Under the pieces are notes generated by a model. It made no database searches and had not been told where the DNA came from. It was given only the letters and a program-made list of their open reading frames with translations. From Phycisphaerae bacterium (GTDB lineage Bacteria; Planctomycetota; Phycisphaerae; Phycisphaerales; UBA1924), in the NCBI GenBank assembly GCA_022180725.1, contig BQMO01000016.1:62001-126000 (forward strand): DNA of 64,000 nucleotides, given 5' to 3'. Shown in pieces: positions 1 through 7,339 of the stretch (position 1 is its first letter; every line of letters starts with the position of its first letter). The position numbers and the translations under genes are program-made.

Positions 1-424
1 TGGATCCAGCGGGCTCGAGCGCGACGCTGTAGGCCCGTGCCGCCAAGCCGGAGCGTCCTACGCCCGTGATCCGAACGGAATCGAAGACATTATCCACGAA
101 GGACCCGTCGTCCTCATCCATGAGGCCGTACGTCATGGTTGCGTGCTGGAGGGAAACCGGGTCCAGGTACTTGCCGTGGGTATAGGCGTTGCGCCATGAG
201 GCGTTTGATGCGATGACCTGCGTGCCCCAGGCGAGAGACGCCATCCCCGCGGCCCGGGCGGTTTGCTCGTCATGGCGCAACGACGTCGCGGCCCGATTCG
301 ACGCGGTGACCAGTGATCCGCCGATCGCCATGGCCGCCACGAGCGTCGCCAGCCCCAGCACGGCGACATAGGACGTGCCACGGCGCTCGGTGGGTCGGCG
401 GGTGATGGTTGGCGGGCTGGTCAT
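1..424 (-). CDS. GspK/PilX-like minor pilin component, partial (cut by window edge)
   Basis: This open frame starts with ATG at 424, overlaps the stop of the preceding pseudopilin gene by ATGA, and runs off the window after 141 codons. The N terminus has basic residues, then RRGTSYVAVLGLATLVAAMA, a single membrane helix placed like a prepilin signal. Position +5 after the Gly is Ala rather than Glu, as is usual for GspK-type proteins and unlike the four pseudopilins beside it. GspK-family proteins sit at the tip of the pseudopilus. Being last in a pseudopilin operon supports this call. The C-terminal part is not visible, so a PilX-like or unrelated single-pass protein remains possible. Confidence 0.6.
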   Translation of the reverse strand, partial: MTSPPTITRRPTERRGTSYVAVLGLATLVAAMAIGGSLVTASNRAATSLRHDEQTARAAGMASLAWGTQVIASNASWRNAYTHGKYLDPVSLQHATMTYGLMDEDDGSFVDNVFDSVRITGVGRSGLAARAYSVALEPAGS

Positions 425-927
425 TCGCCGACGCTCCTCAGCCCTGACCGAACGGCAAGGACCTTCTCGCGGAACGATACCGACACGACAACCCGCTTCA
501 GCCCGCTTGGGATCGCGGATTCCTTGTCCGGGTTCTCGAGCGTAACCCAATGAACGCGGACGTTCCGCGACCAGAACCGCGTCCCGGGGATCTTGACACC
601 ATCATCGGACACGATCGTCTTCTCATCGAGTGCGTCATAGTCATCGACATCATCGCACGTGGATCGATCGTCGTGACTTTCCCCCGGGTTCAGCCCGAGT
701 GTTTCGGGTGCGGCGCCGTCCTCACGGTATGGCTTGGCCAGTATCTCGTCGAGCAGAGCGTCGGCGAGCGCGATCGCGGTTGCGCGGTCCGCATCCGACG
801 CCCGGGCGCGGACCGCCGAGGCGCTGACGTTCAGCGCGGCGCCGATCATCACCACGACGACGAGCATCGACATGACAGCCTCGACCAGCGTGAAGGCTCG
901 ACGATTCGCTCGTGCGGCACGGGTCAT
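421..927 (-). CDS. Type II secretion minor pseudopilin, GspI-like
   Basis: A 168-aa protein with a prepilin N terminus: basic residues, then AFTLVEAVMSMLVVVVMIG, with Glu at +5 of the predicted mature form. The residue before the cleavage site (residue 11) is Ala instead of the usual Gly, which prepilin peptidases sometimes tolerate but which is worth noting. I chose the ATG at 927 over an upstream in-frame start at 1158 because it overlaps the previous stop as ATGA, has a GGAGG-type ribosome binding site about 6 bases upstream, and puts the prepilin signal at the N terminus. In the family such proteins form the pseudopilus tip complex with the GspJ-like and GspK-like neighbours. The GspI assignment rests on gene order and size. 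Confidence 0.65.
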   Translation of the reverse strand: MTRAARANRRAFTLVEAVMSMLVVVVMIGAALNVSASAVRARASDADRATAIALADALLDEILAKPYREDGAAPETLGLNPGESHDDRSTCDDVDDYDALDEKTIVSDDGVKIPGTRFWSRNVRVHWVTLENPDKESAIPSGLKRVVVSVSFREKVLAVRSGLRSVGE

Positions 928-2054
928 TTCTTCACCTCCATGAGGGCTTCCGCGCTCTCGCCCATCATCATGACGGATTCCTCGTGGAGGACCGGCGTGT
1001 TGAAGAGTGTCCAGCGACCCGCGACCGCCGGGGTCGATTCGTTCATGACTTGCACCGTGTACCGGATCCCGCGCACGATCGTTTCCGTCGCGGCGGGTTC
1101 GGGCATTCGCACATGACCCCACACGGTAAAGACCAGGCTCTCGCCGGGCTTGGTCCATGAAGTTCCGCCGTTGATCGACCAGAGGTGGAACGCGTCGGCG
1201 GTGGTCGAGCGTTGCACGAGCAGGTCGACGTAGTCATTCCCGGAGGATTGACTGAAAACCAAGCACGCGGCCTCGTCGGGCCTCAGCCCGACACAGTGAA
1301 GGTCCGCCACGTCCATGGTGCGCCAGGTCGCAGACATGGCTGTTTCGAGCACGGTCCGCTCGGTCAGCACGCGTGAGGTCGGTTCGCCGTTGCGCTGCGT
1401 GCGGACCTGGACCTTGATCACCGAATCCACGTTGTTGCCCTGGCGGCACGTGAACTGGGCGCGGGAGATGGACCAACCGACGGCTTCGGGAGGGAGCGAG
1501 GGACGGAACCATTGTGCACGCGTGTAGGTATCGCCGCTGTACTTGCCGATCTGCCGGGCCGCGGTGAGGGTCGCGGTGGTGAACGAGGCCACAACCGTCT
1601 CTGCGCTTTCGGTATAGGTAGTTGGTCCGATTCGCTCTTCCGTGATGGTGGTGAACTCGAGCGCGTGAATATCGGGCGCGAGCACGATCGGATCAAGACC
1701 GTTGACGGTCCAGGTCAGCGGATCGCCCGGCGTGCCCGACCATGCCACGCGGATCGTGTCGGGGACGCCGTCCCCGGTGCGGTCCGGCACGGTGAACTCG
1801 ATCATGTGGGATTCAACCGAGAGGACAGCGGTCGCCACCGCGAGATCGTCCGCGATCATCGCCATGGCATCGGTCGAGGCGGCGACCACCGCGGCTTGGT
1901 CCTTCTTCGCGGGGACGGCGCGCGAGGCGAACAGCACCGCCGTCTGCGCCCCGACGATCACCAGCGCCATGATGGAAATCGCCAGGAGCATCTCCACGAG
2001 GGAGTACCCCGGACGCGCACCCGGTCGGCAGGATGGCGTGCCGGTCGCGTTCAT
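924..2054 (-). CDS. Large minor pseudopilin, GspJ-like, with an inserted beta-rich domain
   Basis: A 376-aa prepilin-like protein. Residues 15-35 (PGYSLVEMLLAISIMALVIV) give a Gly/Tyr cleavage site, Glu at +5 and a membrane helix. Residues 40-150 and 325-376 read like the two halves of a GspJ-type pilin domain. Between them, about residues 155-318, lies a Trp/Cys-containing, beta-strand-like segment that looks like a separate sandwich domain. GspJ proteins are usually about 200 aa, so this one carries roughly 160 extra residues. The start ATG at 2054 overlaps the previous stop (ATGA). The insert might bind substrate or a surface glycan, but this is inference. Confidence 0.65.
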   Translation of the reverse strand: MNATGTPSCRPGARPGYSLVEMLLAISIMALVIVGAQTAVLFASRAVPAKKDQAAVVAASTDAMAMIADDLAVATAVLSVESHMIEFTVPDRTGDGVPDTIRVAWSGTPGDPLTWTVNGLDPIVLAPDIHALEFTTITEERIGPTTYTESAETVVASFTTATLTAARQIGKYSGDTYTRAQWFRPSLPPEAVGWSISRAQFTCRQGNNVDSVIKVQVRTQRNGEPTSRVLTERTVLETAMSATWRTMDVADLHCVGLRPDEAACLVFSQSSGNDYVDLLVQRSTTADAFHLWSINGGTSWTKPGESLVFTVWGHVRMPEPAATETIVRGIRYTVQVMNESTPAVAGRWTLFNTPVLHEESVMMMGESAEALMEVKK

Positions 2055-2551
2055 TTGACGGACGCCTCCCCGTACGGCCCGTCGAACCGCACGATTCTCG
2101 CGTAGTCCCCCGCGGTCACCATGACCTCGCCGTTGTCCACCAGCATGCCGTACGCGTTGAAGACGGCGACCTGGCCACCGCCGAAGTCCGCGGCGGCGAG
2201 CGTGACGCGGTACGGGTCCTCCCGCAGGAGCACGACGAGTTCACCATCCTTGGTGCGCATGTCCGGGACGCCGGACACGGTGTACGCGTGGGAGGCGACA
2301 TTGAACGTGATCGTCACTTCGGCGCTGGACGCACGGGCGAGGCTTCGTGCAAGGCGAACGTCCGCCATGATTCGCGCCGCGGCAAGGTCCACGCGGCGCC
2401 GGGCCGTCGCCTCGGCCCAGCGGGGCATGACCATCGCCACGAGCGTCGCCGTGACAGCGAGCACGACGATCAGTTCGACCAGGGAGAACCCTGCGCGCAC
2501 GAAGGCCCGGCGTCGAACGAACGCCGGGCCTTGTGGATGCATCGGTCGCAT
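2051..2551 (-). CDS. Minor pseudopilin, GspH/FimT-like
   Basis: A 166-aa protein with the prepilin signal RAGFSLVELIVVLAVTATLV at about residues 19-38, cleaved after Gly21, with Glu at +5. The rest alternates hydrophobic strands in the manner of the GspH C-terminal domain. The ATG at 2551 is chosen over the in-frame start at 2872 because a GAGGGGG ribosome binding site lies just upstream and the longer version would overlap the major pseudopilin gene. It is coupled by an ATGA overlap to the GspJ-like gene downstream. The call rests on signal type, size and operon position; the exact minor-pilin class is uncertain. Confidence 0.65.
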   Translation of the reverse strand: MRPMHPQGPAFVRRRAFVRAGFSLVELIVVLAVTATLVAMVMPRWAEATARRRVDLAAARIMADVRLARSLARASSAEVTITFNVASHAYTVSGVPDMRTKDGELVVLLREDPYRVTLAAADFGGGQVAVFNAYGMLVDNGEVMVTAGDYARIVRFDGPYGEASVK

Positions 2552-2604
2552 CGCCCCCTCCTCACGCGCGGGGCGCGCCCGGGCCGGGGTCGGCCCGAGC
2601 AGGA

Positions 2605-3075
2605 TTAGTACGTGCTGTACGCCTTCCCGGCGGCGTCGGACTCGGTGGCGCCGGCGAAGATGGCGCCGGTCGAGGCGTTGTAGACCCAGGCCACGTCCGC
2701 CGCGTTCGCCGCGGCGACCTTGGTCAGGCCCTTCTTCGCGCCCACGGGCAGCGCGGGAATGGACCGGAGGTACGGGCCATAGATGTACGTGGTGGTCTTG
2801 GTGGCGTTGGCCGTGCCGCCGGCGTCGGTATACGTGGTGAGCTGCGCCTCGAACGTCGCGACCGCGGGCCAATCGGTGTCGGTCCCGCCGTGCTCGGTGT
2901 GGTACAGGTCGAGCGCGTTGCGGAGAATGGTGAGGTTCCCCGACAGGGCGGCGTCGCCCGCGCCGGAAGCGCCGCGGCTCATCCGCGGGATCGCGATCGC
3001 CGCGATGATCCCGATGATGACCACCACGATCACGAGTTCGATCAGACTGAAACCACGACGCGTTGCATGCCGCAT
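2605..3075 (-). CDS. Major pseudopilin, GspG-like
   Basis: A 156-aa protein beginning MRHATRRGFSLIELVIVVVI, with a very short leader, cleavage after Gly8, Glu at +5 and a long membrane helix. The body (residues 40-156) is small and Gly/Ala/Thr-rich with a conserved-looking YHTEHG segment at the end of the N-terminal helix, typical of pseudopilin G in planctomycetes. It is the first pseudopilin gene after the PilMNO block and is separated from its neighbours by 53-175 bases, consistent with being expressed more than the minor pseudopilins. In the family, GspG/PilA polymers form the fibre powered by the GspE/GspF proteins encoded upstream. Confidence 0.75.
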   Translation of the reverse strand: MRHATRRGFSLIELVIVVVIIGIIAAIAIPRMSRGASGAGDAALSGNLTILRNALDLYHTEHGGTDTDWPAVATFEAQLTTYTDAGGTANATKTTTYIYGPYLRSIPALPVGAKKGLTKVAAANAADVAWVYNASTGAIFAGATESDAAGKAYSTY

Positions 3076-3250
3076 GACTGCCTCCGGTTCCCCACTACCG
3101 ATCTGGGGGGCTTGGCTGAGTGCTTCCGCAACCGGGTTCGATGCCCGGACAACTCATGATCGGGCACCTCGTGTCATGGCTGCACTCACGAGACGCCCAA
3201 GCCATGCTGGACGCCGTCATACTCGGCACAGTCGGTACCGCGCGATCGAT

Positions 3251-3838
3251 CTACCGCGGCGACACCCCGGGACGGGGCACTTCCAGGGTGACCTCGCGGC
3301 CATTCACGCGAACGACCGCCCGTCGGTCGGCGGCGTTGATCGAGTCCAGGACCACGGTGTACCGGACCTTGTTCTCGGACACGACGTCCACGCTCTGCCC
3401 AACACGGAGGGTTTCGCCGTTGATGACGGCGTGCGTGCCGTTGAAGACCGACGTCAGGCGCAGCGTCGGCATCGCCGGGGCCTCTTTCGGCGCCTCGCGG
3501 CGGGCCTCTTCACGCACGGGCAGTGTTACGCTGCCCCGCCACGCGACCGGGCCGGCGAACACATCCTCGGGCAAGGCCGGCCCGAACATGTTCGAGTCGG
3601 CGCTCGCCCGGTCCGAGGCGTACGCGGCCTGCCGAAGTCGCGTGGCGAGAGATTCGCGGCTGATCCCGGCCGGGCTTGTGCTCTGCGACGAGGGACCGAT
3701 AGCCTCGGTGACGACGCCCGCGGATACGCGTGACGGCCCGGTGCCCCCTGGCTGAAGGACGATGCGATCGACCACCAGCGCGACGACGCCCAGGGCGAGG
3801 ATGGACACGGCGAGATTGCGGCGTTTGGTTGGTTCCAC
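3251..3838 (-). CDS. GspB/PilP-like periplasmic assembly protein
   Basis: A 195-aa single-pass protein. Residues 1-7 are basic, about residues 8-27 form a membrane helix, then comes a Pro/Ser-rich linker. The C-terminal ~65 residues (LRLTSVFNGTHAVINGETLR, then VGQSVD and a repeated strand pattern) resemble the small beta domain of GspB, GspC and PilP proteins that link the inner-membrane platform to the outer-membrane secretin. It follows pilO by 30 bases in the same operon, where pilP normally sits. No lipobox is seen, so it is not a typical PilP lipoprotein. No secretin gene is in the window. Confidence 0.5.
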   Translation of the reverse strand: MEPTKRRNLAVSILALGVVALVVDRIVLQPGGTGPSRVSAGVVTEAIGPSSQSTSPAGISRESLATRLRQAAYASDRASADSNMFGPALPEDVFAGPVAWRGSVTLPVREEARREAPKEAPAMPTLRLTSVFNGTHAVINGETLRVGQSVDVVSENKVRYTVVLDSINAADRRAVVRVNGREVTLEVPRPGVSPR

Positions 3839-3868
3839 GCCGCAACTGACAATTCAGAAGCCGGATCG

Positions 3869-4459
3869 TCAAGGTCGAACGCCGGTTTTTTCCGCGGGCG
3901 CGGCCTTCGAAGCATCCTGATCGACACGCGTGTACCACATCAGGTCCAACGAAAACCGTACCGGTTCGTGAGGGCTTTCGGGCCGGCCTGACACATTCAA
4001 CGAAACCACTTCCATGTCCGGGAACGATTCGTGAAGATCGTGCAGGAAGAGGCCGAACCGGGCGGACGGACCGTCGCCGCCAATGGTGATCGGCACCCGT
4101 ATGAGCGGCTTTCCGGGAATGATCGGCTTGGGTACGACCTCGCGCACCCGCACCCCGGACCCTGCGCCAACGTCGGGAATGGCCGCCATGCGCTGATTGA
4201 GGCTCGCCGCGGTTTCGAGCGGCGTGGCCTCGGCAAGCCGTGCACGCAACGCATCACGCGCCGCCCGTCCGGCCACCAGCGCGCTTTCCTTCTCGGTCAG
4301 TTCTCGTGTTCGATCGGCGAGTTGCGCGTGCAAGGCGACCGAGTCGGCCCGCGCTCGGCGGATGGGTTCGAAACCCACCGCGTGCGCGAGGATCGCGAGG
4401 ATCACGAGAATCGCTCCGGCCGCGAAGTCCACGGGCGTCAGGACATGGAGAGTTCTCAT
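3869..4459 (-). CDS. pilO: PilO-like inner-membrane alignment protein
   Basis: A 196-aa protein starting MRTLHVLTPVDF, with a membrane helix at about residues 10-30 followed by a short Arg/Ala/Glu-rich coiled coil (residues 35-75) and an alpha/beta ferredoxin-like C-terminal half. This is the PilO/GspM plan. The ATG at 4459 overlaps the stop of the PilN-like gene as ATGA, which favours it over the upstream in-frame start at 4954. In the family PilO pairs with PilN to form a periplasmic ring connecting the cytoplasmic PilM to the outer-membrane channel. Sequence similarity in PilO is low in general, so the call leans on gene order. Confidence 0.65.
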   Translation of the reverse strand: MRTLHVLTPVDFAAGAILVILAILAHAVGFEPIRRARADSVALHAQLADRTRELTEKESALVAGRAARDALRARLAEATPLETAASLNQRMAAIPDVGAGSGVRVREVVPKPIIPGKPLIRVPITIGGDGPSARFGLFLHDLHESFPDMEVVSLNVSGRPESPHEPVRFSLDLMWYTRVDQDASKAAPAEKTGVRP

Positions 4460-5070
4460 GGTCGCCGCTCCGTGGGCCGTGCGTTTCCAAGTGCGCACGA
4501 CACCGAGAAATCGACCTGGGCGGAGGACGCGTCGGGATCGGCACGCTCCCGCGTTTCGGTCAGGGTGACGGTCTGGAACACGCCGAGCCGCTCCAGCCGT
4601 GCGACAAACTCCGAGGCGGTCCGCTGCGAAGGGGCGACCCCCGTCATGGCGACGGACCATGGACCCCGTACGGGCAGGTCCGAACCCTTCATGCCAGCGG
4701 CGCCGGGGTTCATCGTGATCGTGAGCCGCTGAAGCGCGACCTCTTCGCCGTTTGCACGGGCGATCAGCCGGAGCAAATGGCTCCAATCGGGATGGTCGGT
4801 AACGGCGTCGATCAGGTCGATCTGTGCACGGAGTTTCGCGAGGTCCTTCTCGAGGATTTTCCGTTCGGTTTCCCTCGCATCGAGTCGGACCTGCACATCG
4901 GCCAACGCTTCGGCGGGCGAGAGCGTGCGCATGCCCGTCGCGTAGGCGCTCCACGCGACGACCAGACCCATCACGTAGAAGCCCAGAGTGAGGGACCAGA
5001 GGCGCACTCGGTGACGCCGGCGGAGCAACTCCTTGCGGCGGCGCGAGAGTAGATTGATCGATGGGATCAC
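4456..5070 (-). CDS. pilN: PilN-like inner-membrane alignment protein
   Basis: A 204-aa protein. The N terminus is VIPSINLLSRRRKELLRRRH (GTG start at 5070, overlapping the pilM stop as GTGA). Its INLL motif is the part of PilN that binds PilM in the cytoplasm. A membrane helix follows at about residues 26-46, then a coiled-coil stretch (residues 50-85) and a ferredoxin-like C-terminal domain. A longer frame from 5148 exists, but the GTG start puts the INLL motif at the N terminus where the family has it. It forms the PilM-PilN-PilO bridge with its neighbours. Confidence 0.72.
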   Translation of the reverse strand: MIPSINLLSRRRKELLRRRHRVRLWSLTLGFYVMGLVVAWSAYATGMRTLSPAEALADVQVRLDARETERKILEKDLAKLRAQIDLIDAVTDHPDWSHLLRLIARANGEEVALQRLTITMNPGAAGMKGSDLPVRGPWSVAMTGVAPSQRTASEFVARLERLGVFQTVTLTETRERADPDASSAQVDFSVSCALGNARPTERRP

Positions 5071-6122
5071 GCCGCCCTCCGTGCGTTCGTGGGCAGATCG
5101 AACCATGCCAAGCCCATCGCGGCGATGCATGACGCGTCCGCCTGGCACGTTCGAGACGGGGTCATGGACTCGAGCGTCAAGGGATCAACCCGGACAACCT
5201 GGGCCGAGACCGCCTGCGCGAGGCGATCCTTCAGACCCGGCAGGCAGGCCGCGTCCCCCACGATCAACACCGACCGCGTTGGTACGTCGGGGTATCGATG
5301 CGTGATGTAGGTCATCGACCGTTCGACCTCTGGCACCAGGCGTTCGAAGTACTCGGTCGCCATGGAGCGGACCGACACGGACCGCGGCATTCCTTCCGAC
5401 GCTCCGGCCAGCGCGTCGTGCGCCGCGAAGGACGAAAGTCCGAGCCGCGTGGCCGCCCGGGCGCAGACATCACCCCAGGCGACGCCATCGACCACGCGAT
5501 CAACCACGACGATGCCCTGGTGTACCACGACGACGCCGAGCCCGTCCCACGACGCATCCACAATGCAGGTCATTCCATCCGGGTCGTGCAGCGGGGCGGT
5601 GGCCCGCGCGAGCGCCAGCGAGCGTACGTCCAACGCGATCACGGTCAACCCGTGCGCATCGAGCATCGCCAGGAACGGATCAATCGCTGCGGAGGCCAGT
5701 CCGACCCCGATGGCATGACACCCATCGCGGGCGCGCGCGGGTGGGGGGACATCCCAGAGGGCCAACTCGAACGAAGCCGGGTCGACGCGATGGGCGCGGG
5801 CCATTTCCATTCTGGCGATCTGTTCGATCGGCGCGCCGCTGGTTCGCGGCGGGAGTTCCAGATGCGACGTCATCAGCATCGACCCCGGGACGCCCATGAC
5901 AAGAGACGTACCCTCGAACCCGGCACGTTCGATCAGGCCCGCGATCAGCGCCGCATCGTCGGGTGAGGCGACCGTGCCGTCGACGGCCGGCCGAACCGCC
6001 TGCATGCAGGACGTCAATCGCCGCTTCGCGCCAGGACCACGGACACCCTGCGCCACGGTGATGCAACGCCCGGCGATATCGACGCCGATCGGAGTCGGGG
6101 TTGTCCACCACCGTGCCGGCAT
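5067..6122 (-). CDS. pilM: PilM-like actin-fold ATPase of the pilus/secretion platform
   Basis: About 351 aa, with an actin/FtsA-type fold: an N-terminal phosphate-1-like motif (IGVDIAGRCITVAQ), a central SHA2-like region, and a second lobe with IVDASWDGLGVVVVHQG and VLIVGDAACLPGL. The ATG at 6122 overlaps the gspF stop as TGATG; a TTG one codon earlier is an alternative. PilM is cytoplasmic and binds the N terminus of PilN. In this operon the type IV pilus PilMNO set replaces the GspL/GspM pair of classical type II secretion, giving a hybrid machine. Confidence 0.75.
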   Translation of the reverse strand: MPARWWTTPTPIGVDIAGRCITVAQGVRGPGAKRRLTSCMQAVRPAVDGTVASPDDAALIAGLIERAGFEGTSLVMGVPGSMLMTSHLELPPRTSGAPIEQIARMEMARAHRVDPASFELALWDVPPPARARDGCHAIGVGLASAAIDPFLAMLDAHGLTVIALDVRSLALARATAPLHDPDGMTCIVDASWDGLGVVVVHQGIVVVDRVVDGVAWGDVCARAATRLGLSSFAAHDALAGASEGMPRSVSVRSMATEYFERLVPEVERSMTYITHRYPDVPTRSVLIVGDAACLPGLKDRLAQAVSAQVVRVDPLTLESMTPSRTCQADASCIAAMGLAWFDLPTNARRAA

Positions 6123-7339
6123 CAATGCCGCCCTCCCGCCGCCGTGAGGTCAAAGAGCGGCAGAAACATGCTGATCGCCATGCCGCCCACGACGAGCCCG
6201 AGCACGATCAGGATCAGGGGCTCCAGAAGCCCTGTCACGGTCTTGAGGGCGAGGTCGTTGTCCTCGTCCATGGCGTCGGCAAGGGTCAGGAGCACGTTCG
6301 ATACCTTCCCGCTGCGCTCGCCGCTTCGGACCGCCTCGACGAAGTTCGGAGGGATCAGCGCAGGGATGTTGATGGCCGCGCTGAAACTTTCACCGCGCGT
6401 GACATGATCTTCGGCCCGCGCCAGCATCGATTCAAACCGACGAAGCCCGGTTGCCTGTCGGGTGAGCCGGATGGCCTCCAGGAGCGTGACTTTCCCGTCG
6501 AGCAGTACGCCCAGCACGCGCGACATACGTGCCGTGGCGTACCCACGCGTCAGGTGACCCAGGTGGGGCAGACGGAGCATGAGATTTTCGACCATGTCCC
6601 GACCACGCGCGGTCCGTACATATACCCGCACGAGCACCGGGATCGCCACGAGAAGGCCGACGACAGCGAACCAGTACTGTCGCGCGAAGGCCGAAAGGTC
6701 CATCAGCACCTGCGTCGTCGGCGGGAGCGGGGTATCGAGGGACTTGAACAGCCCCTCGAACCGCGGGAGCACGAAGCCGAGCATCGCGAAGGTGACGGCG
6801 AACGCCACGGCGATGAGCAGGCAGGGATAGACCATTGCCCCGGTGATCGTCTTGCGCACACGAACCTGCTGGCGCGTGAAGGCCGCCAACCGCGTGAGCA
6901 TCGCGTCGAGTTTTCCGCCGCTCTCCCCCGCGGCGACCAGGCTTCGGCATACGCCGTCAAAGTACCCGGGGTGGTGCGTCATCGCCTCGGAAAGTTGCAC
7001 TCCCTCTTCGAGACGGGCCCGGATGTTCCGCAGCACCGCGCGGAACGGGCCTTCCCTTTGCTGCGATTCGAGCGACGCGAGCGCCTCGACCAGCGGCGTG
7101 CCCGTGCTCACAAGCACGGACAACTGACGCAGAAACCCGGAGACCTGGTCCAGCCTTCGCAGCGACGGTCGCGACGTCGCTCCCGCGTTCAATCTCGTTG
7201 CATCGCGTGGCGGACCGATCTCCGACACGAACACCCCGCGGCGCTTCAGCGTCTCCGCGGCGGCGTCCCGATCAGCCGCCTCCACGACGCTCGTCACCGG
7301 CTTCCCGGCGGCGTCATACCCCGTGTACGCGAACTTCAT
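6122..7339 (-). CDS. gspF: Type II secretion/type IV pilus inner-membrane platform protein GspF/PilC
   Basis: A 405-aa polytopic membrane protein with two T2SSF domains (about residues 70-195 and 270-400). The N terminus MKFAYTGYDAAGKPVTSVVE is characteristic of the family. Membrane helices are seen near residues 170-195, 220-240 and 375-395, and the conserved GE-S-GKL pattern occurs in both repeats (GESGGKLDAML and GERSGKVSNVL). It would sit above the GspE ATPase and rotate or extract pilins. The ATG at 7339 overlaps the gspE stop as ATGA. Confidence 0.88.
   Translation of the reverse strand: MKFAYTGYDAAGKPVTSVVEAADRDAAAETLKRRGVFVSEIGPPRDATRLNAGATSRPSLRRLDQVSGFLRQLSVLVSTGTPLVEALASLESQQREGPFRAVLRNIRARLEEGVQLSEAMTHHPGYFDGVCRSLVAAGESGGKLDAMLTRLAAFTRQQVRVRKTITGAMVYPCLLIAVAFAVTFAMLGFVLPRFEGLFKSLDTPLPPTTQVLMDLSAFARQYWFAVVGLLVAIPVLVRVYVRTARGRDMVENLMLRLPHLGHLTRGYATARMSRVLGVLLDGKVTLLEAIRLTRQATGLRRFESMLARAEDHVTRGESFSAAINIPALIPPNFVEAVRSGERSGKVSNVLLTLADAMDEDNDLALKTVTGLLEPLILIVLGLVVGGMAISMFLPLFDLTAAGGRH

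Noticed and set aside
3108..3155. tRNA-like A-box and T-arm sequence (TTGGCTGAGTGC and CCGGGTTCGATGCCCGG)
   Set aside because: The T-arm stem is perfect, but the two boxes are only about 22 bases apart, with no room for an anticodon arm and no matching acceptor stem. At best it is a tRNA relic or chance.
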